From Salvator merianae (lineage: Eukaryota; Chordata; Lepidosauria; Squamata; Teiidae), in contig QVOM02000103.1 in NCBI GenBank assembly GCA_003586115.2, positions 6,798,770 to 6,862,769 on the forward strand: a DNA stretch of 64,000 nt. Direction: 5' to 3'. Shown here piece by piece: positions 41,501 to 49,179 of the stretch (position 1 is the stretch's first letter; every line of letters starts with the position of its first letter). The position numbers were made by a program, and so were the translations under genes. The notes under the pieces were generated by a model. The model worked only from the letters and a program-made list of their open reading frames with translations, was not told where the DNA came from and did no database searches.

Positions 41501-43972
41501 TTCTTGCTGTGGATTTGGGATCTTTTCTGCCAATTTTTGACCTTCCATTCTCATTTTAATTAGATCTTTTTCTCCACCTCTTTCTCCATCCTTTCTAACT
41601 TTTATTGGTTTCTTCCCTACCTCTCTCTAGTTCCCTTCCAGCCTTTTCTTTATTATTTTTTTCCTTGTTTTGGGGGGGAAATACAGTTGTTACAGCTGCC
41701 TCCTCAGGCTTCCTTCCAGTAACACATAAGCTTGCTTTATATTTGTGGATGATGAGAAGATATACAGAAGGACTGATCCTATGGGAAGCTGGCTGTTCTC
41801 CTAACCAGTTATTTCTTCATAGGGTCATAGGACAATTGTACGTAAGAAAAGTACATAGTTAGCACGGCCCTTGCAATTGATTTTTGTATCTATATAGTCT
41901 ATGGATAATAGCTGAAGTAGTTATGTAAATTGATTATGAATGTGAAGAGGTGTCTGGTGCTTTGAGTACTATTCTTTGCCCTTTTATTTGATGTTTCACT
42001 GTCCAAGAATTAGTGTCTTGAGAGTAGGCATGGATATAGTTCATTTTGCCTACAGACAAACTGAATCATGCAACACACACCATTCTTAATGTAGCCCCCA
42101 TGGAAATAAAATAAAGAAATAAACATATCTTAATAAATGGACTTCTTTAACTATACATTTTTGAGAGGGAAATTACAAAACTTATTCTGTTTAAAACACA
42201 GAACCAAGTTATGTTTACTAATTTCCAGGCTAATATCTCTCAAAGTACTGAACAGCATTGTTCTATTGGGGAAATCCTGCCAGTATGTCAAAGAAGCAAA
42301 TATGGAAGAGAAGTTGTTCAACCCTCCTCCAGCCAGCACTCCTGGGAAACCACTTGGTAAATCTCAAAGCAAGTACAAGCCTGCTCAAGGTGTGTAGAAC
42401 TTATTTTTTCCTTTTTGAAGCTGTTCAAGTTCTCACATAATTTTTGTTCACCATGTATCATTGCCTTGTACTTAGGACCTTGAAATTATTGTGACAGGAA
42501 ACTTTAGGAGTTCACCAGATATTCTCATTTTTATTGGGTTAAAAGGAGTGGCTTTAAATGAAACTAATTTAAATTATTACTTAAATCACTTAGTTACCAT
42601 GGCTGATTTAAGATGTAAATCAAGATGCTATTTAATCTTTGGGCCCATCTTACACCTAGGATATTTTTTCACCTTCAATTAAGCTCCAGTGCAATTGGAG
42701 CATAGCAATTAACAGTGGAAGTGACCTCATTCCAGATTTTTTGCTGAAAAGTTTTGATCTTTTTGTGTCTTCTTGAACCGATCTTCAACTCTACATCAAT
42801 ATATTTTCACTTTCATTGGATGATATTTTTCCTTAAAGTTTCTCCCCATACATTTCATAGATTTGACTGCATTAAGACTTGCTATCTTTATAATAATAGA
42901 GAAACTGCAAATTTAAAACTGTACCACATCTTGGAAGTAAGACAAAACTAGAATTGCAAAACATGTGCAGGGGTTCTGAGCCTGCACATTGTTGTAAAAA
43001 CCAGAAAACAAACAAAAAATGCAGGATCAGGGAGAAAGAGTGACAAATGCCTTGACAAATAGTAGTGAAAGGAGTATGTGAAGCATGATTGACCAACAGA
43101 AGTGAAGTATGGTACAGGAGGCATTTCTTGGGAAAAATACCCCAATAAGAAATAGCGTGTACATTGTTGAATTCAACATTGGTATTTCTCTACAACCTCA
43201 TCATCAGCACACACCTGCTGCTAATTTCCATTATCATTAAAATGTTTATTTGCTATCTTTAGAACATCTGTAGATTACATATCTGCATTAACAGCTTCAT
43301 TATGCTATTAGCTTACACACCAGTTAGCAGTATGCAAACCTCTATGAAGGTGAGTCTGTTTGTGCACATGCCTTCTATAGAAAACAACTTGTGCACTTGT
43401 CTACTATAGAAAGCAAGTTCTACCATAACTTAATACCTTTATTTATTGATAATGTATACGGAGGTTTTATAGTACGATCAGATACTTAAAAATTGCTTGT
43501 ATGTATAAGAACTATATATTACCATGCCGGCGTAGGAACTACATGGCAGAATTTTAAATATTAAGTACCCCAAATTTACTAAGTTGTTTTATACATACAC
43601 TTGTTTACTCTGGATATACATAATCCTGTAAATCCTGCATCATTATGACAACCCAGGTTTTTGCAGTAAACTGAACATCAAGCATTATAATCATTGTCTT
43701 TCCTTCCACATCCTTAAATCCAAATTTTTGTCTTTCTCATAGGACTTTCTACAGATGAAAACCTGACTGCTTCGGTGATCAGTCAGCCTATATATCAGAA
43801 AGAAAATGTAGCACCACAACTTGTGACAAGCAACTCAGATCAGTTCCTGACAACTCCTGATGGAGATGAAAAAGATATAACCCAAGACAATTTAGAGTCA
43901 AAACACAGATCCTCCAAAAAAGAACTGTTGGAGATAGACAGGTTTACAATTTGTGGAAACAGGATTGACTAA
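5416..43972 (+). CDS. TAPT1: TAPT1, coding exons 2-14 (5'-partial gene)
   Basis: This is the coding span of TAPT1, a multi-pass membrane protein of the Tapt1/Emp65 family. Human TAPT1 acts at the centrosome and ciliary base and is needed for ciliogenesis and skeletal development; the yeast relative Emp65 works in the ER with Slp1. The join is 5416-5546, 13040-13158, 23618-23780, 26952-27087, 29018-29115, 29303-29372, 31664-31744, 32794-32903, 34424-34483, 38442-38510, 41158-41234, 42229-42389 and 43743-43972. It gives 1505 nt with no internal stop, and every intron is GT-AG with matching phase. Residue numbers used here start at the first full codon of exon 2; add about 67 for human numbering. 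Hydrophobic, probably membrane segments lie near residues 44-74, 96-113, 171-200, 244-255, 268-288, 337-353 and 358-385. The tail from about 395 is polar and ends in a conserved ICGNRID. Exon 1 is outside the window. The identification comes from near-identity to remembered mammalian TAPT1. Confidence 0.97.
6010..6059 (+). repeat. (CA)n microsatellite
   Basis: An imperfect GCAC/CA region (6010-6033) becomes a pure (CA)n run to 6059. It lies in intron 2. Confidence 0.95.
6570..6936 (+). repeat. LINE L2 3' end fragment
   Basis: It matches the L2 terminus: the frame traces of the C-terminal LINE domain (gaacctacaagaggggctttt), a terminal gtgacccaccctgagatctt and a gggatataaat plus aataaa tail. 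The same tail closes the larger L2 copy at 8930-8985. Confidence 0.7.
7440..8985 (+). pseudogene. LINE L2-type reverse transcriptase relic
   Basis: This is the 3' half of a non-LTR retrotransposon of the L2 group, broken into three frames (7466-7879, 7935-8303, 8374-8622). The first frame has the reverse-transcriptase start and motif [21 protein letters not shown], then [16 protein letters not shown]. The second carries [12 protein letters not shown] where intact elements have QYADDTQLYLS, then [19 protein letters not shown]. The third has [20 protein letters not shown] and ELHWLPI, the typical L2 C-terminal region. The catalytic second Asp of motif C is replaced by Gly, and stops and frameshifts separate the parts, so it cannot encode an active enzyme. 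A gttaccctccctgagacc tail with A-rich end closes it. It lies in TAPT1 intron 2, sense orientation. Confidence 0.88.
10353..10450 (+). repeat. Dispersed repeat head, tttgtatactgcc type
   Basis: It shares tttatttgtatactgcc ... ggtggcttacgaacaattaa with the heads of the family at 1795, 13853 and 14236. An A/T-rich end follows. Confidence 0.5.
10588..10648 (+). repeat. Alternating purine-pyrimidine (GCAT/CA)n tract
   Basis: A mixed cacgcatacacggatgcatg / gtgcgtgcatgcgtg tract is followed by pure (CA)n at 10622-10648. Long alternating purine-pyrimidine sequence favours Z-DNA. Confidence 0.9.
11240..11296 (+). repeat. (AATA)n / (GAAT)n microsatellite
   Basis: It is a tetranucleotide tract: gaatgaatgaat, then aataaataaatac, catacata and aataaataaataaataa. 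Confidence 0.9.
12019..12500 (+). repeat. Unclassified dispersed repeat, copy 1 (near exon 3)
   Basis: Landmarks shared with the two copies at 13853 and 14236 are: a ctatctggctataa head, caaaggtctcagagtgggt-like sequence, A-rich aaaacacaatt, ttcagccaaatgctagagta, gatgtgtctt and gatcactccacagcttgggg. It has no ORF. It may be the remnant of a non-autonomous element; I cannot place it in a named family. Confidence 0.65.
13040..13158 (+). CDS. TAPT1: TAPT1 exon 3
   Basis: The acceptor is ccctctag and the donor is gtaagt. It encodes residues 44-82 plus two bases of Arg83. It is almost wholly hydrophobic ([20 protein letters not shown]) and forms the first membrane region. At 119 nt it is not a multiple of three, so skipping it would shift the frame. 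It sits between copies of a dispersed repeat at 12.0-12.5 and 13.85-14.5 kb. Confidence 0.97.
13853..14115 (+). repeat. Unclassified dispersed repeat, copy 2
   Basis: It carries the same landmarks as the copy at 12019: tttacatttctgtcttgcc, ggcaggttacagtaagatc, ttcagccaaaggccagtgta, gatgcatcttcacc and gtcattccacagcctgtgc. Confidence 0.65.
14236..14520 (+). repeat. Unclassified dispersed repeat, copy 3
   Basis: A third member in the same orientation: atactgctctatactgc, ggttgacaaataaagttaa, cagggatcaaatgctgaat and gttgtttcacagcttgggag, then ctacaactgagaaggctctc. Confidence 0.65.
16519..16680 (+). repeat. tRNA-derived SINE, copy 2 (5'-truncated)
   Basis: It starts inside the tRNA-like head with a Pol III B-box-like ggttcaattcc (16523-16533), then the shared body agtaggcaaaagcaaatcac, gccaagaaaactgcataaa and gtgcccatgg, and the tail ggtacccaacagcatcaac. 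The A-box part is missing. Confidence 0.72.
16918..16939. repeat. Perfect 22-bp palindrome
   Basis: The arms aacaagtgtat and atacacttgtt are exact reverse complements with no spacer. It lies in intron 3; no function is known. Confidence 0.95.
19640..19710 (+). repeat. Dispersed repeat head plus (CAAA)n
   Basis: The sequence tttttatactgcttcccatc ... agcagtttacaaacaaacaa resembles the heads at 1795 and 10353; a short CAAA tract follows. Confidence 0.45.
23618..23780 (+). CDS. TAPT1: TAPT1 exon 4
   Basis: The acceptor is gtgtttcag and the donor is gtaagc. The first base completes Arg83, then residues 84-137 follow, including the family hallmark [20 protein letters not shown] and the second hydrophobic segment. 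The exon ends on the codon for Glu in YNMLE. Reading through the donor stays open only as far as 23846. Confidence 0.97.
24130..26450 (+). pseudogene. Degraded retroelement-like block (possibly DIRS gag)
   Basis: This 2.3-kb stretch of intron 4 has higher G+C and far more open frames than its surroundings. From about 25510 one frame reads [20 protein letters not shown] and continues through 25594-25893 with [12 protein letters not shown] and [15 protein letters not shown] helical region followed by a Lys-rich KKKxxPSS end reminds me of the capsid-like (gag) protein of DIRS-type elements in reptiles, but the likeness is weak. No reverse transcriptase, tyrosine recombinase or terminal repeat was seen. 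It could instead be another decayed transposon. Confidence 0.3.
26952..27087 (+). CDS. TAPT1: TAPT1 exon 5
   Basis: The acceptor is cggcatag. It encodes residues 138-182 plus one base of Phe183, including [20 protein letters not shown], one of the most conserved stretches of the family. The donor that keeps frame with exon 6 is GTATCC, a weak site. A competing gt four bases earlier (GTTTGT) would break the frame. Unspliced reading stays open for 45 more codons, to 27222. Confidence 0.95.
27385..27740 (+). pseudogene. Old CR1 LINE relic
   Basis: The stretch follows the C-terminal end of the CR1 reverse-transcriptase ORF: gagcaacttcagtacaagaa, gaagcttctgagtttggtaa, then the ttcacacaaatcgtagctaa block that in intact CR1 precedes the 3' UTR. 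In translation [17 protein letters not shown] matches CR1 EQLPYEERLKRLGLFSL. It has many substitutions and stops. It lies in intron 5, sense to TAPT1. Confidence 0.65.
27741..29017 (+). other. 3' part of TAPT1 intron 5
   Basis: AT-rich intron sequence with short broken frames on both strands. I recognise no repeat, RNA gene or conserved element in it. The frame on the minus strand over 28797-29072 is the shadow of exon 6. Confidence 0.6.
29018..29115 (+). CDS. TAPT1: TAPT1 exon 6
   Basis: The acceptor is gattccag and the donor is gtaagt. Two bases complete Phe183, then residues 184-215 follow: [20 protein letters not shown] and the [12 protein letters not shown] end. It completes the third hydrophobic segment begun in exon 5. 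It is followed by the shortest intron of the gene (187 bp). Confidence 0.97.
29303..29372 (+). CDS. TAPT1: TAPT1 exon 7
   Basis: The acceptor is attgcag and the donor is gtatgt. It encodes residues 216-238 ([20 protein letters not shown], then SNS) and one base of Asp239. It is the basic soluble loop between the third and fourth hydrophobic segments, and apparently unchanged from mammals. Confidence 0.97.
29982..30435. mobile_element. Fold-back MITE family, copy A
   Basis: This is a GC-richer island in an AT-rich intron 7. Left end ggacctgttcacactttag and right end (reverse complement) gggcctgtttgcactttcc are imperfect terminal inverted repeats. Flanking cta (or cctag if the ends are moved by one base) occurs on both sides as a possible target duplication. 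Near the right end lies a perfect 19-bp hairpin (30378-30420). The interior has accaggaacagctgg / attgttcctggt and gttcacacct motifs shared with the copies at 57394 and 62392, which run in the opposite direction. There is no coding capacity. I take it as a non-autonomous DNA transposon, superfamily uncertain. Confidence 0.72.
30378..30420. repeat. Perfect 19-bp inverted repeat with 5-base loop
   Basis: Arm 30378-30396 (ttccagcttagaatggtag) pairs exactly with arm 30402-30420 across the loop ggatt. It is the subterminal hairpin of the surrounding MITE; decayed versions of the same hairpin stand at the left ends of the copies at 57394 and 62392. Confidence 0.97.
31664..31744 (+). CDS. TAPT1: TAPT1 exon 8
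   Basis: The acceptor is tctttttag and the donor is gtacag. Residues 240-265 are [20 protein letters not shown] then QFSWNP, with the fourth hydrophobic segment at 244-255. The last base begins Asp266. The exon is 81 nt, so skipping would keep frame. Confidence 0.96.
32794..32903 (+). CDS. TAPT1: TAPT1 exon 9
   Basis: The acceptor is cttctttgcag and the donor is gtaaga. Residues 267-302 include [20 protein letters not shown] and [14 protein letters not shown], another highly conserved membrane segment plus loop. The exon ends in phase 0. Confidence 0.97.
34317..34368 (+). repeat. Tandem duplication, 26-bp unit x2
   Basis: ggcttataatattattgttc ... is followed at once by ggcttgtaatattattgttc ... 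with three to four differences. It lies about 55 bp before exon 10. Confidence 0.85.
34424..34483 (+). CDS. TAPT1: TAPT1 exon 10
   Basis: This is a 60-nt micro-sized exon. The acceptor is gttctcag and the donor is gtaggt. It encodes exactly 20 codons, [20 protein letters not shown], in phase 0 at both ends, so it could be skipped without a frameshift. Confidence 0.96.
37091..37119 (+). repeat. (TG)n microsatellite
   Basis: A pure run of about fourteen TG units. Confidence 0.97.
37328..37577 (-). mobile_element. CR1 LINE 3' end, minus strand, copy 1
   Basis: It begins with cataagaacataagaggagc and tgctggatcaggccacggcc, the reverse complement of the end of the CR1 copy at 48780-48833. It continues with caaatggcttttagaggcat and agtagccattgatacacctg, typical CR1 3' UTR. 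It is truncated, with no coding part. Confidence 0.8.
37918..38000 (-). mobile_element. CR1 LINE 3' UTR fragment, minus strand, copy 2
   Basis: ccttcacctgctctcaactc, ccctgcaaatggcatctaga and ccaatctggaggcagtcact repeat the middle of the copy at 37328 with about 15% differences, in the same orientation. It lacks the terminal cataagaacataag. Confidence 0.7.
38442..38510 (+). CDS. TAPT1: TAPT1 exon 11
   Basis: This exon has 69 nt, phase 0 at both ends, acceptor tttccttag and donor gtaagt. It encodes [20 protein letters not shown] and AVL. It carries the start of the sixth hydrophobic segment. The residue Ser in SVSRR is Ala in human as I recall it. Confidence 0.96.
38511..41157 (+). other. TAPT1 intron 11
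   Basis: Plain intron. There is a G+C-richer island at about 38850-39750 with short frames on both strands that I cannot assign. The rest is AT-rich with nothing recognised. Confidence 0.6.
41158..41234 (+). CDS. TAPT1: TAPT1 exon 12
   Basis: The acceptor is tctctag and the donor is gtaagt. It encodes [20 protein letters not shown] and VLFYC, then two bases of Gly371. It forms the end of the sixth and the start of the seventh hydrophobic segment. Conservative changes from human (Ile/Val, Tyr-Cys for Tyr-Phe) are expected for a reptile. Confidence 0.96.
42229..42389 (+). CDS. TAPT1: TAPT1 exon 13
   Basis: The acceptor is atttccag and the donor is gtgtgt. The first base completes Gly371, then residues 372-424 follow: [20 protein letters not shown] finishes the last hydrophobic segment, then a Pro- and Lys-rich linker ([11 protein letters not shown]) diverges more from mammals than the rest of the protein. 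The last base begins Gly425. Confidence 0.96.
43743..43972 (+). CDS. TAPT1: TAPT1 exon 14 (C-terminal coding part)
   Basis: The acceptor is tttctcatag. It encodes residues 426-500, then TAA at 43970-43972. It is the polar, Ser/Thr/Asp-rich cytosolic-type tail with the conserved blocks [20 protein letters not shown] and [15 protein letters not shown]. The same exon carries the stop codon and opens the 3' UTR. Confidence 0.97.
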
Positions 43973-44792
43973 ATGTTTGTAAAAAGAAGTGCTTAAAATA
44001 CTGAGCTGTTGGGACTGCAAACCCTACAGTGGTGGACAGATGCCAAATAGGTTCTTAAATATTTATTTGAAAACTTAAATTATTAATTATAAACTTACCG
44101 CAGTGAGAGACTTGACTAGATACTGGTCAGGTTTCAGATCTTTAACGTGGGTACTCTGGAAAATGTGAGTTTTGAGAGATCTACAGCTTGGCAGCAGAGC
44201 TACAGGATTGCTTTCCTGGAAATAATATGTGAAATATGTTTAAATCCACTTTTGCTGTAGGAATCTGTGCTTCCAAAATATATAATTTTTCAAAGTCCCT
44301 TAATTACAAGGCTAACTTGGGAAACATGTTTGCATCTTTAAACAAGAAACATATCTTTTCACTTTGCTTTTATAAGCTGCTAAAAACAATTCAAAATTCT
44401 TCGTTTGCCAGACATCTCTTTTAAACTTTAAGTAGATAAAATAATCCAGATATTCTTGCTACTTAAAATTGTTCAAGGTGTATTGCAGCTAATAATAAAT
44501 AAATATCCTGAAATGACAGATTTACTGCATAATATTTTTGTCTAAATATTAAGACAGTGACTGGAAATTAATCACAGAAATGGAATAATAGGATGTATGT
44601 GGTAGCCGGGCAAGAAAAGCTTTTTCTTTTTTTTCTTTTCTATTTGCACTGTATTTTAAAGATATAAAGTTTGCATTTTTAATTGTAAAGTTGTAGAAAG
44701 TTGGGGAAGGAAAGGCAAAATTAAAATGTGTGACTGCACTTGGCACTTAAAGATACTCCAGTTGCAGCTGTGAGCCCTTCAAAGTGAAATAG

Positions 44793-44798
44793 AATAAA
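44793..44798 (+). terminator. Possible proximal poly(A) signal of TAPT1
   Basis: AATAAA followed within 30 bases by a GT-rich stretch (ttgtttgtattatatgtgt). It is a candidate for a short TAPT1 mRNA isoform. Confidence 0.35.
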
Positions 44799-45634
44799 TT
44801 GTTTGTATTATATGTGTCAGTCAGCTTAAAACAATGTTTTGTTAACTTGGCTGAAAAGCTATTACTTAGCCAAGAAAACTGAGAGAAGCTGAAATAAATG
44901 GTGGAATTTATAACATGTTTAAGTAGAATGAATGTAACTTCATTTAAATGTTTAAATTTTGAAGTATTAAGAAGTTTTAGGGCTATGTAGGGCTTGGGAA
45001 GCTGATAAAGTGGGGCTTAAGGCAAATTAAACCTGAAATAATGTACATTTCAGGTCTCAATAATGAGAGCATGCTGCAGTTAGAATGCTTTCTTACCAAC
45101 TGTCAACAAGAGCTATGAACACAAGGCAATATTTAATGTCTATTTTAAACAAACACTTTTTATGCTGAAAAGTTACCTAATCTTTAATTTATTAGCTGTT
45201 CATGAGTGGGCAAGGAAAAACGTAAAACTACCAATTGTTAAAATTCAGAGTAAGTATTTGTTCCTCCTAAAGTTGGAGATTTTATTACTGAGATAAAAAA
45301 TATTATTCAAAAAATATTCAGTTGAGCAGGTGTTGTGACCTGAAGGACTCTGGGGCCCCCAATTTGCTTCTTTTCTCAGGCTGAGATAAATTTCCTGATT
45401 TGGAAATATTATAGGGCTGGGATTTTCAAACTAAGCTAGACATCTTCAAAAAAAGTACTTTCTGATAATGTGTGGTCATTTTGACAAATTTGGTTCACTA
45501 AAATTTAAATCATAATATTTGTGAATTTGTTGTAATTTAATTTTTATTTAATTGTGCTCAAAGAAGCTTGGAATGATTTTTTTCCTGTCAGATTATTTTC
45601 TGTATAAATTTTATAAGTGCATCTTGTGTGGAAC

Positions 45635-45640
45635 AATAAA
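45635..45640 (+). terminator. Probable distal poly(A) signal of TAPT1
   Basis: AATAAA about 1.66 kb after the stop codon, followed by T-rich and GT-containing sequence. It is the last good hexamer before the sequence loses UTR-like character. Confidence 0.45.
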
Positions 45641-45660
45641 AAATGAATTTTGTAACCTTT

Positions 45661-47330
45661 GTTTAAAAAATAGTTCTAAGGCTCTGCCTTTCTTGCTAGC
45701 TTAACATTGAATAAATACTACTTTCTGGAATCTGTTAAAATAGTAGAATTCAAATCCCATTGTGTGCAATAGAAAGGTTGACATTTTACATGGGCTGCAA
45801 TTTAAAATGACCTATTACCTGGGTGACGTAGAAAAGATGGGCAGGGCAGAGGTGTTTGTTACTGGAAGGGATAAGTAGTTCTAGCAAAACTTTTTATGTT
45901 GTAATTTGGATCCTATCAAATACCTTTTCTCAAGAAGGCTAGTATTTTGCTAAAGCTCTTGTTAAAAACAGTCTGTAGAAGAACTATATACTTCTCCCAT
46001 ATTGGTCAGTAACTCTCCATATTGGAAAGATATTGGTACTGCTGGAAAGCATTACTCTGGAGTTGGGAGCTGACTACAGAATTAAACAGTTAAAGTTAAT
46101 TTTTAAATATTTTTCCTTTACAATACTCAGATTTATTATCAGGCTAGATGCAAGTAAAACTGAACTGCAGTGAGGAGTTTTATCTGAAGTAGGGTTGTAC
46201 TATTCTAACACTGTCATCCTGGTGGTGTTTCTCTGCAAGCTTGAGCATATAGAATCATTATCTTTTTCAGGTGAACAAATGTTCTTATAAACTGCTTTGC
46301 ATATTAATATTAGCAGAAGGATGCGGTATAAATAAAATGTCTTGCTAAGTTCCATTAAAAGAAACTTCTTCTAAACCACTTAAAAGTAACAAACATGACT
46401 TAATGAAAGTAGACGTCTGCTGCATCCACTTATCTGAGGGAGGACACAACAATTTCCTAATTGTTTCTCTTATGACTTGAAACAGTCAACTAAGAATTAG
46501 GTATCAATAAGAATAGGATAATGTGGTTGTGTAGGATTTTTTTTTTTATTTCTAGCTTCCAGCAGCTAGAAGTATGCATATTGATAGTCTGCAGCTCTTC
46601 CTATCTGCCAGCTGAGAAGTAAATTGCCTTCTATCTACAAAATGGTGTACAGCTGAGATGTTATTTTCTTCAATAAGAGTCATTTCTGTGTTGTAAGGTA
46701 TTCCAAATAGCATTCAGGTTTTGCACTGTGAGAAAGTGGATTTAAATATCTCATGTGTGGGGCTGGTCTAATATGTTTTTTTCTGATTTATTATTCCTTC
46801 AATGTACTATGTTTCATAGCTATTTTAACCTAAGTTACTTGAACAGACAAATGATGACTTCTGGAGTCTTGCACCCACAGTAAATCCTTTCCACTTTAAC
46901 TAGTTTGCCAGAGAATTCCTATGTATTATACGTAACTAGGAGCGCCACTATGATTCTGCATGATCTTTGAATATTTTATGACAAACTCTTATATTCTAAT
47001 GTAACACAACAGCACTACCTAAGGTTTATCTTGAACCTAGTAAACCCCTTTTCAATTATTGTAAAACTGGCTTTGACTGAAGTGATCTTTAACAATATTT
47101 TGAGGTAGAATTAGCATCTTTCTTGTTTGACAAACTAATGACAGATGGCCCTATTTTGCTATTGTTCCAGAAAAACACTTTACCTTCAGGAAGTGTTTAG
47201 CTTCTATTCACCTCCAAATTAGGTTTTGTCCAAATCTTGTTTCTCTGATTATACACATTTTTTCCTAGAAATTAGTTAAGGGAAGAACCTCAGGCAAAAT
47301 GAGTTTCATAAATTCAATTAAGTTGGACAG
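45661..47330. other. Intergenic, little recognised
   Basis: AT-rich sequence after the TAPT1 3' UTR. The one repeat-like signal is at about 46285-46345: ataaactgctttgcat ... gatgcggtataaataaa, the form of a LINE/SINE tail. No gene is seen. Confidence 0.5.
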
Positions 47331-47344
47331 ACTAGGATAAATTT

Positions 47345-48833
47345 GAAATTGCTCAGCTTCTAGCCAAAATATGTAATCTTCCCCTAAAATCAGGCTCTGT
47401 GCCTGAAGACTGGAGGGTGGCAAATGTGACACCGATCTTCAAAAATGGATCAAGGGGTGATCCAGGAAATTACAGACTAGTCAACTTAACATCAGTTCCA
47501 GGTAAAGTGATGGAAACCATAATTAAGGATAAAATTACTAAACACATAGAAGAGCAAGCATTGCTGAAAGAAAATCAGCATAGCTTCTGCAAAGGTAAAT
47601 CATGCCTTACAAACTTGTTAGAATTTTTTGAAAGTGTTAATAAACATGTGGATAAAGGTGACCCAGTTGACATTGTCTATCTGGACTTTCAGAAGGCTTT
47701 TGAGAAAGTCCCTCATCAAAGACTCCTGAATAAACTCAGCAGTCATGGAATAAGAGGACAGGTCCTGTCCTGGATTTGTAACTGGCTTAAGGACAGGAAA
47801 CAGCGAGTAGGAATAAATGATCTGTTCTCAGAGTGGAAAGAGGTGAAAAGTGGGGTCCCGCAAGGATCATTTATTCATAAATGATCTAGACACAGGGGTA
47901 AGTAGTGAATAGCAAATGCACTTCAATCTTAGCAAGTGCAAAATGATACACATCAGGGCAAAGAACCCCAATCACACCTATAAACTGATGGGGAGCAAAC
48001 TTTCTGTGACAGACCAGCAAAAGGATCTCAGGGTTCTGGTAGACAGCTCAATGAAGGTATCAACCCAGTATGCAGCAGTGAAAAATGCAGATTCAGTGCT
48101 AGGGCTAATTAGGAAGGGAATAGAAAACAAGTTGGCAAGTGTCATTGTGCCACTTTACAATCTATGGTGAGACCATACTTGGAATATTGTGTACAATTCT
48201 GGTCACCTCATCTCAGAAAGGACATTGTGGAACTGGAGAAGGTGCAGAAAAGGGCAACCAGAATGATCAAGAGGTTGGAACACCTTCCTTACGAAATCAG
48301 TCTGCAACGCCTTGGCCTCTTCAGCCTTAAAAAGCAGTGTTTAAGAGGAGACCTGATTGAAGTATATAAAATCATGCACAGTATGGATAAGGTGGTCAGA
48401 GAAAAGTTTTTCCTCTCACACACAGCACTAGGACCAGGGGGCACCCTCTGAAGCTGATGGGTAGGAGAGTTAGGACTGACAAAGGGTAGTATTTTTTCAC
48501 CCAGAGGATCATTGGTCTATGGACTTTATTACTGGATGGGGTGGTGACAGTCATCAGCCTAGATAGCTTTAAGAAGGACTGGGCAGATTCATGGAGGTTT
48601 TAGTTGTATCATTGGCTACTAGAATGGATGTCTAGGTACTGCCTCCAGGTTGGAAAGACAGGCAGGATGTCTGTAAATCCATTTGTGGCAAGTCAAGAGC
48701 AGTTGAAGGTTTTGCCTTTTATTCTGCTTCAGAATGCCCAGGAGCAATTGGTGGGCCACTGTGTAAAACAGAATGCTGGACCAGATGGGCCATGGCCTGA
48801 TCCAGCAAGGCTCCTCTTATGTTCTTATGGCAG
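47345..48833 (+). pseudogene. CR1 LINE reverse transcriptase, internally deleted
   Basis: This is the 3' part of a CR1 retrotransposon ORF2 with its 3' end. Frames 47399-47884, 47916-48170 and 48164-48451 read in order. The first has PEDWRVANVTPIFKNGSRGD, YLDFQKAFEKVPHQRLLNKL (motif A Asp present) and SGVPQGS. Immediately after PQGS the sequence jumps to INDLDTG and then to MHFNLSKCKMIHI, so the segment holding motif C (F/YADD) is deleted. The C-terminal part MVRPYLEYCVQFWSPHLRKD is in another frame. The 3' end atgggccatggcctgatcca ... cttatgttcttatg is the CR1 terminus also seen reversed at 37328. It is dead, and sense to TAPT1 but 3' of the gene. Confidence 0.92.
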
Positions 48834-48922
48834 AGATTATTCTGTTTGGTGTCAGTTTATCATAATTTTGGTTTTGAGAAAACCTGTGAGGCCTGTCTCT
48901 AGACAGAAATAAATCCAGCTCA

Positions 48923-49179
48923 TGTTGGAGGTGAAAACAGTGATTATTCAGCTAAAGAACAGCAGCAACTTTGCCTTGACCAAAGCAACTTCTCCAGTCT
49001 AAATCCCCACACTTATAAATCACTGCTACACCAATGGGATTGGTTCCTGCTGCATATTAACTATGTGCAAGATATCCAACAGTTAACCAATGGGAGTGTT
49101 TCCCTCTGCATTTGAACAAGGCTTGTGGTGGCACCACCAGGTTTTAATCAGTTACACTCCTTCCTGCCTAAATGTAACA
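48923..49179 (-). mobile_element. Possible LTR of an LTR retroelement
   Basis: The block begins TGTTGGAG and ends TGTAACA, the TG...CA border of LTRs. Read on the minus strand it has two CCAAT boxes (near 49085 and 49035) and then a TATA-like ttataagt near 49015, the order of an LTR promoter. Just outside, the minus strand reads ggaaggaa, which could be a weak polypurine tract. No target duplication or coding domain was found, so this is tentative. Confidence 0.33.

Larger units (their letters stand above)
43973..45660 (+). other. TAPT1: TAPT1 3' UTR (end predicted)
   Basis: This is AT-rich non-coding sequence after the TAPT1 stop. AATAAA hexamers stand at 44793, 44893 and 45635. The last one is followed by a T/GT-rich stretch (ttttgtaacctttgttt), which fits a main cleavage site near 45655. 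The earlier two, with GT-rich sequence after 44798, could give a short ~0.85-kb UTR. The true 3' end needs RNA data. Confidence 0.6.
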
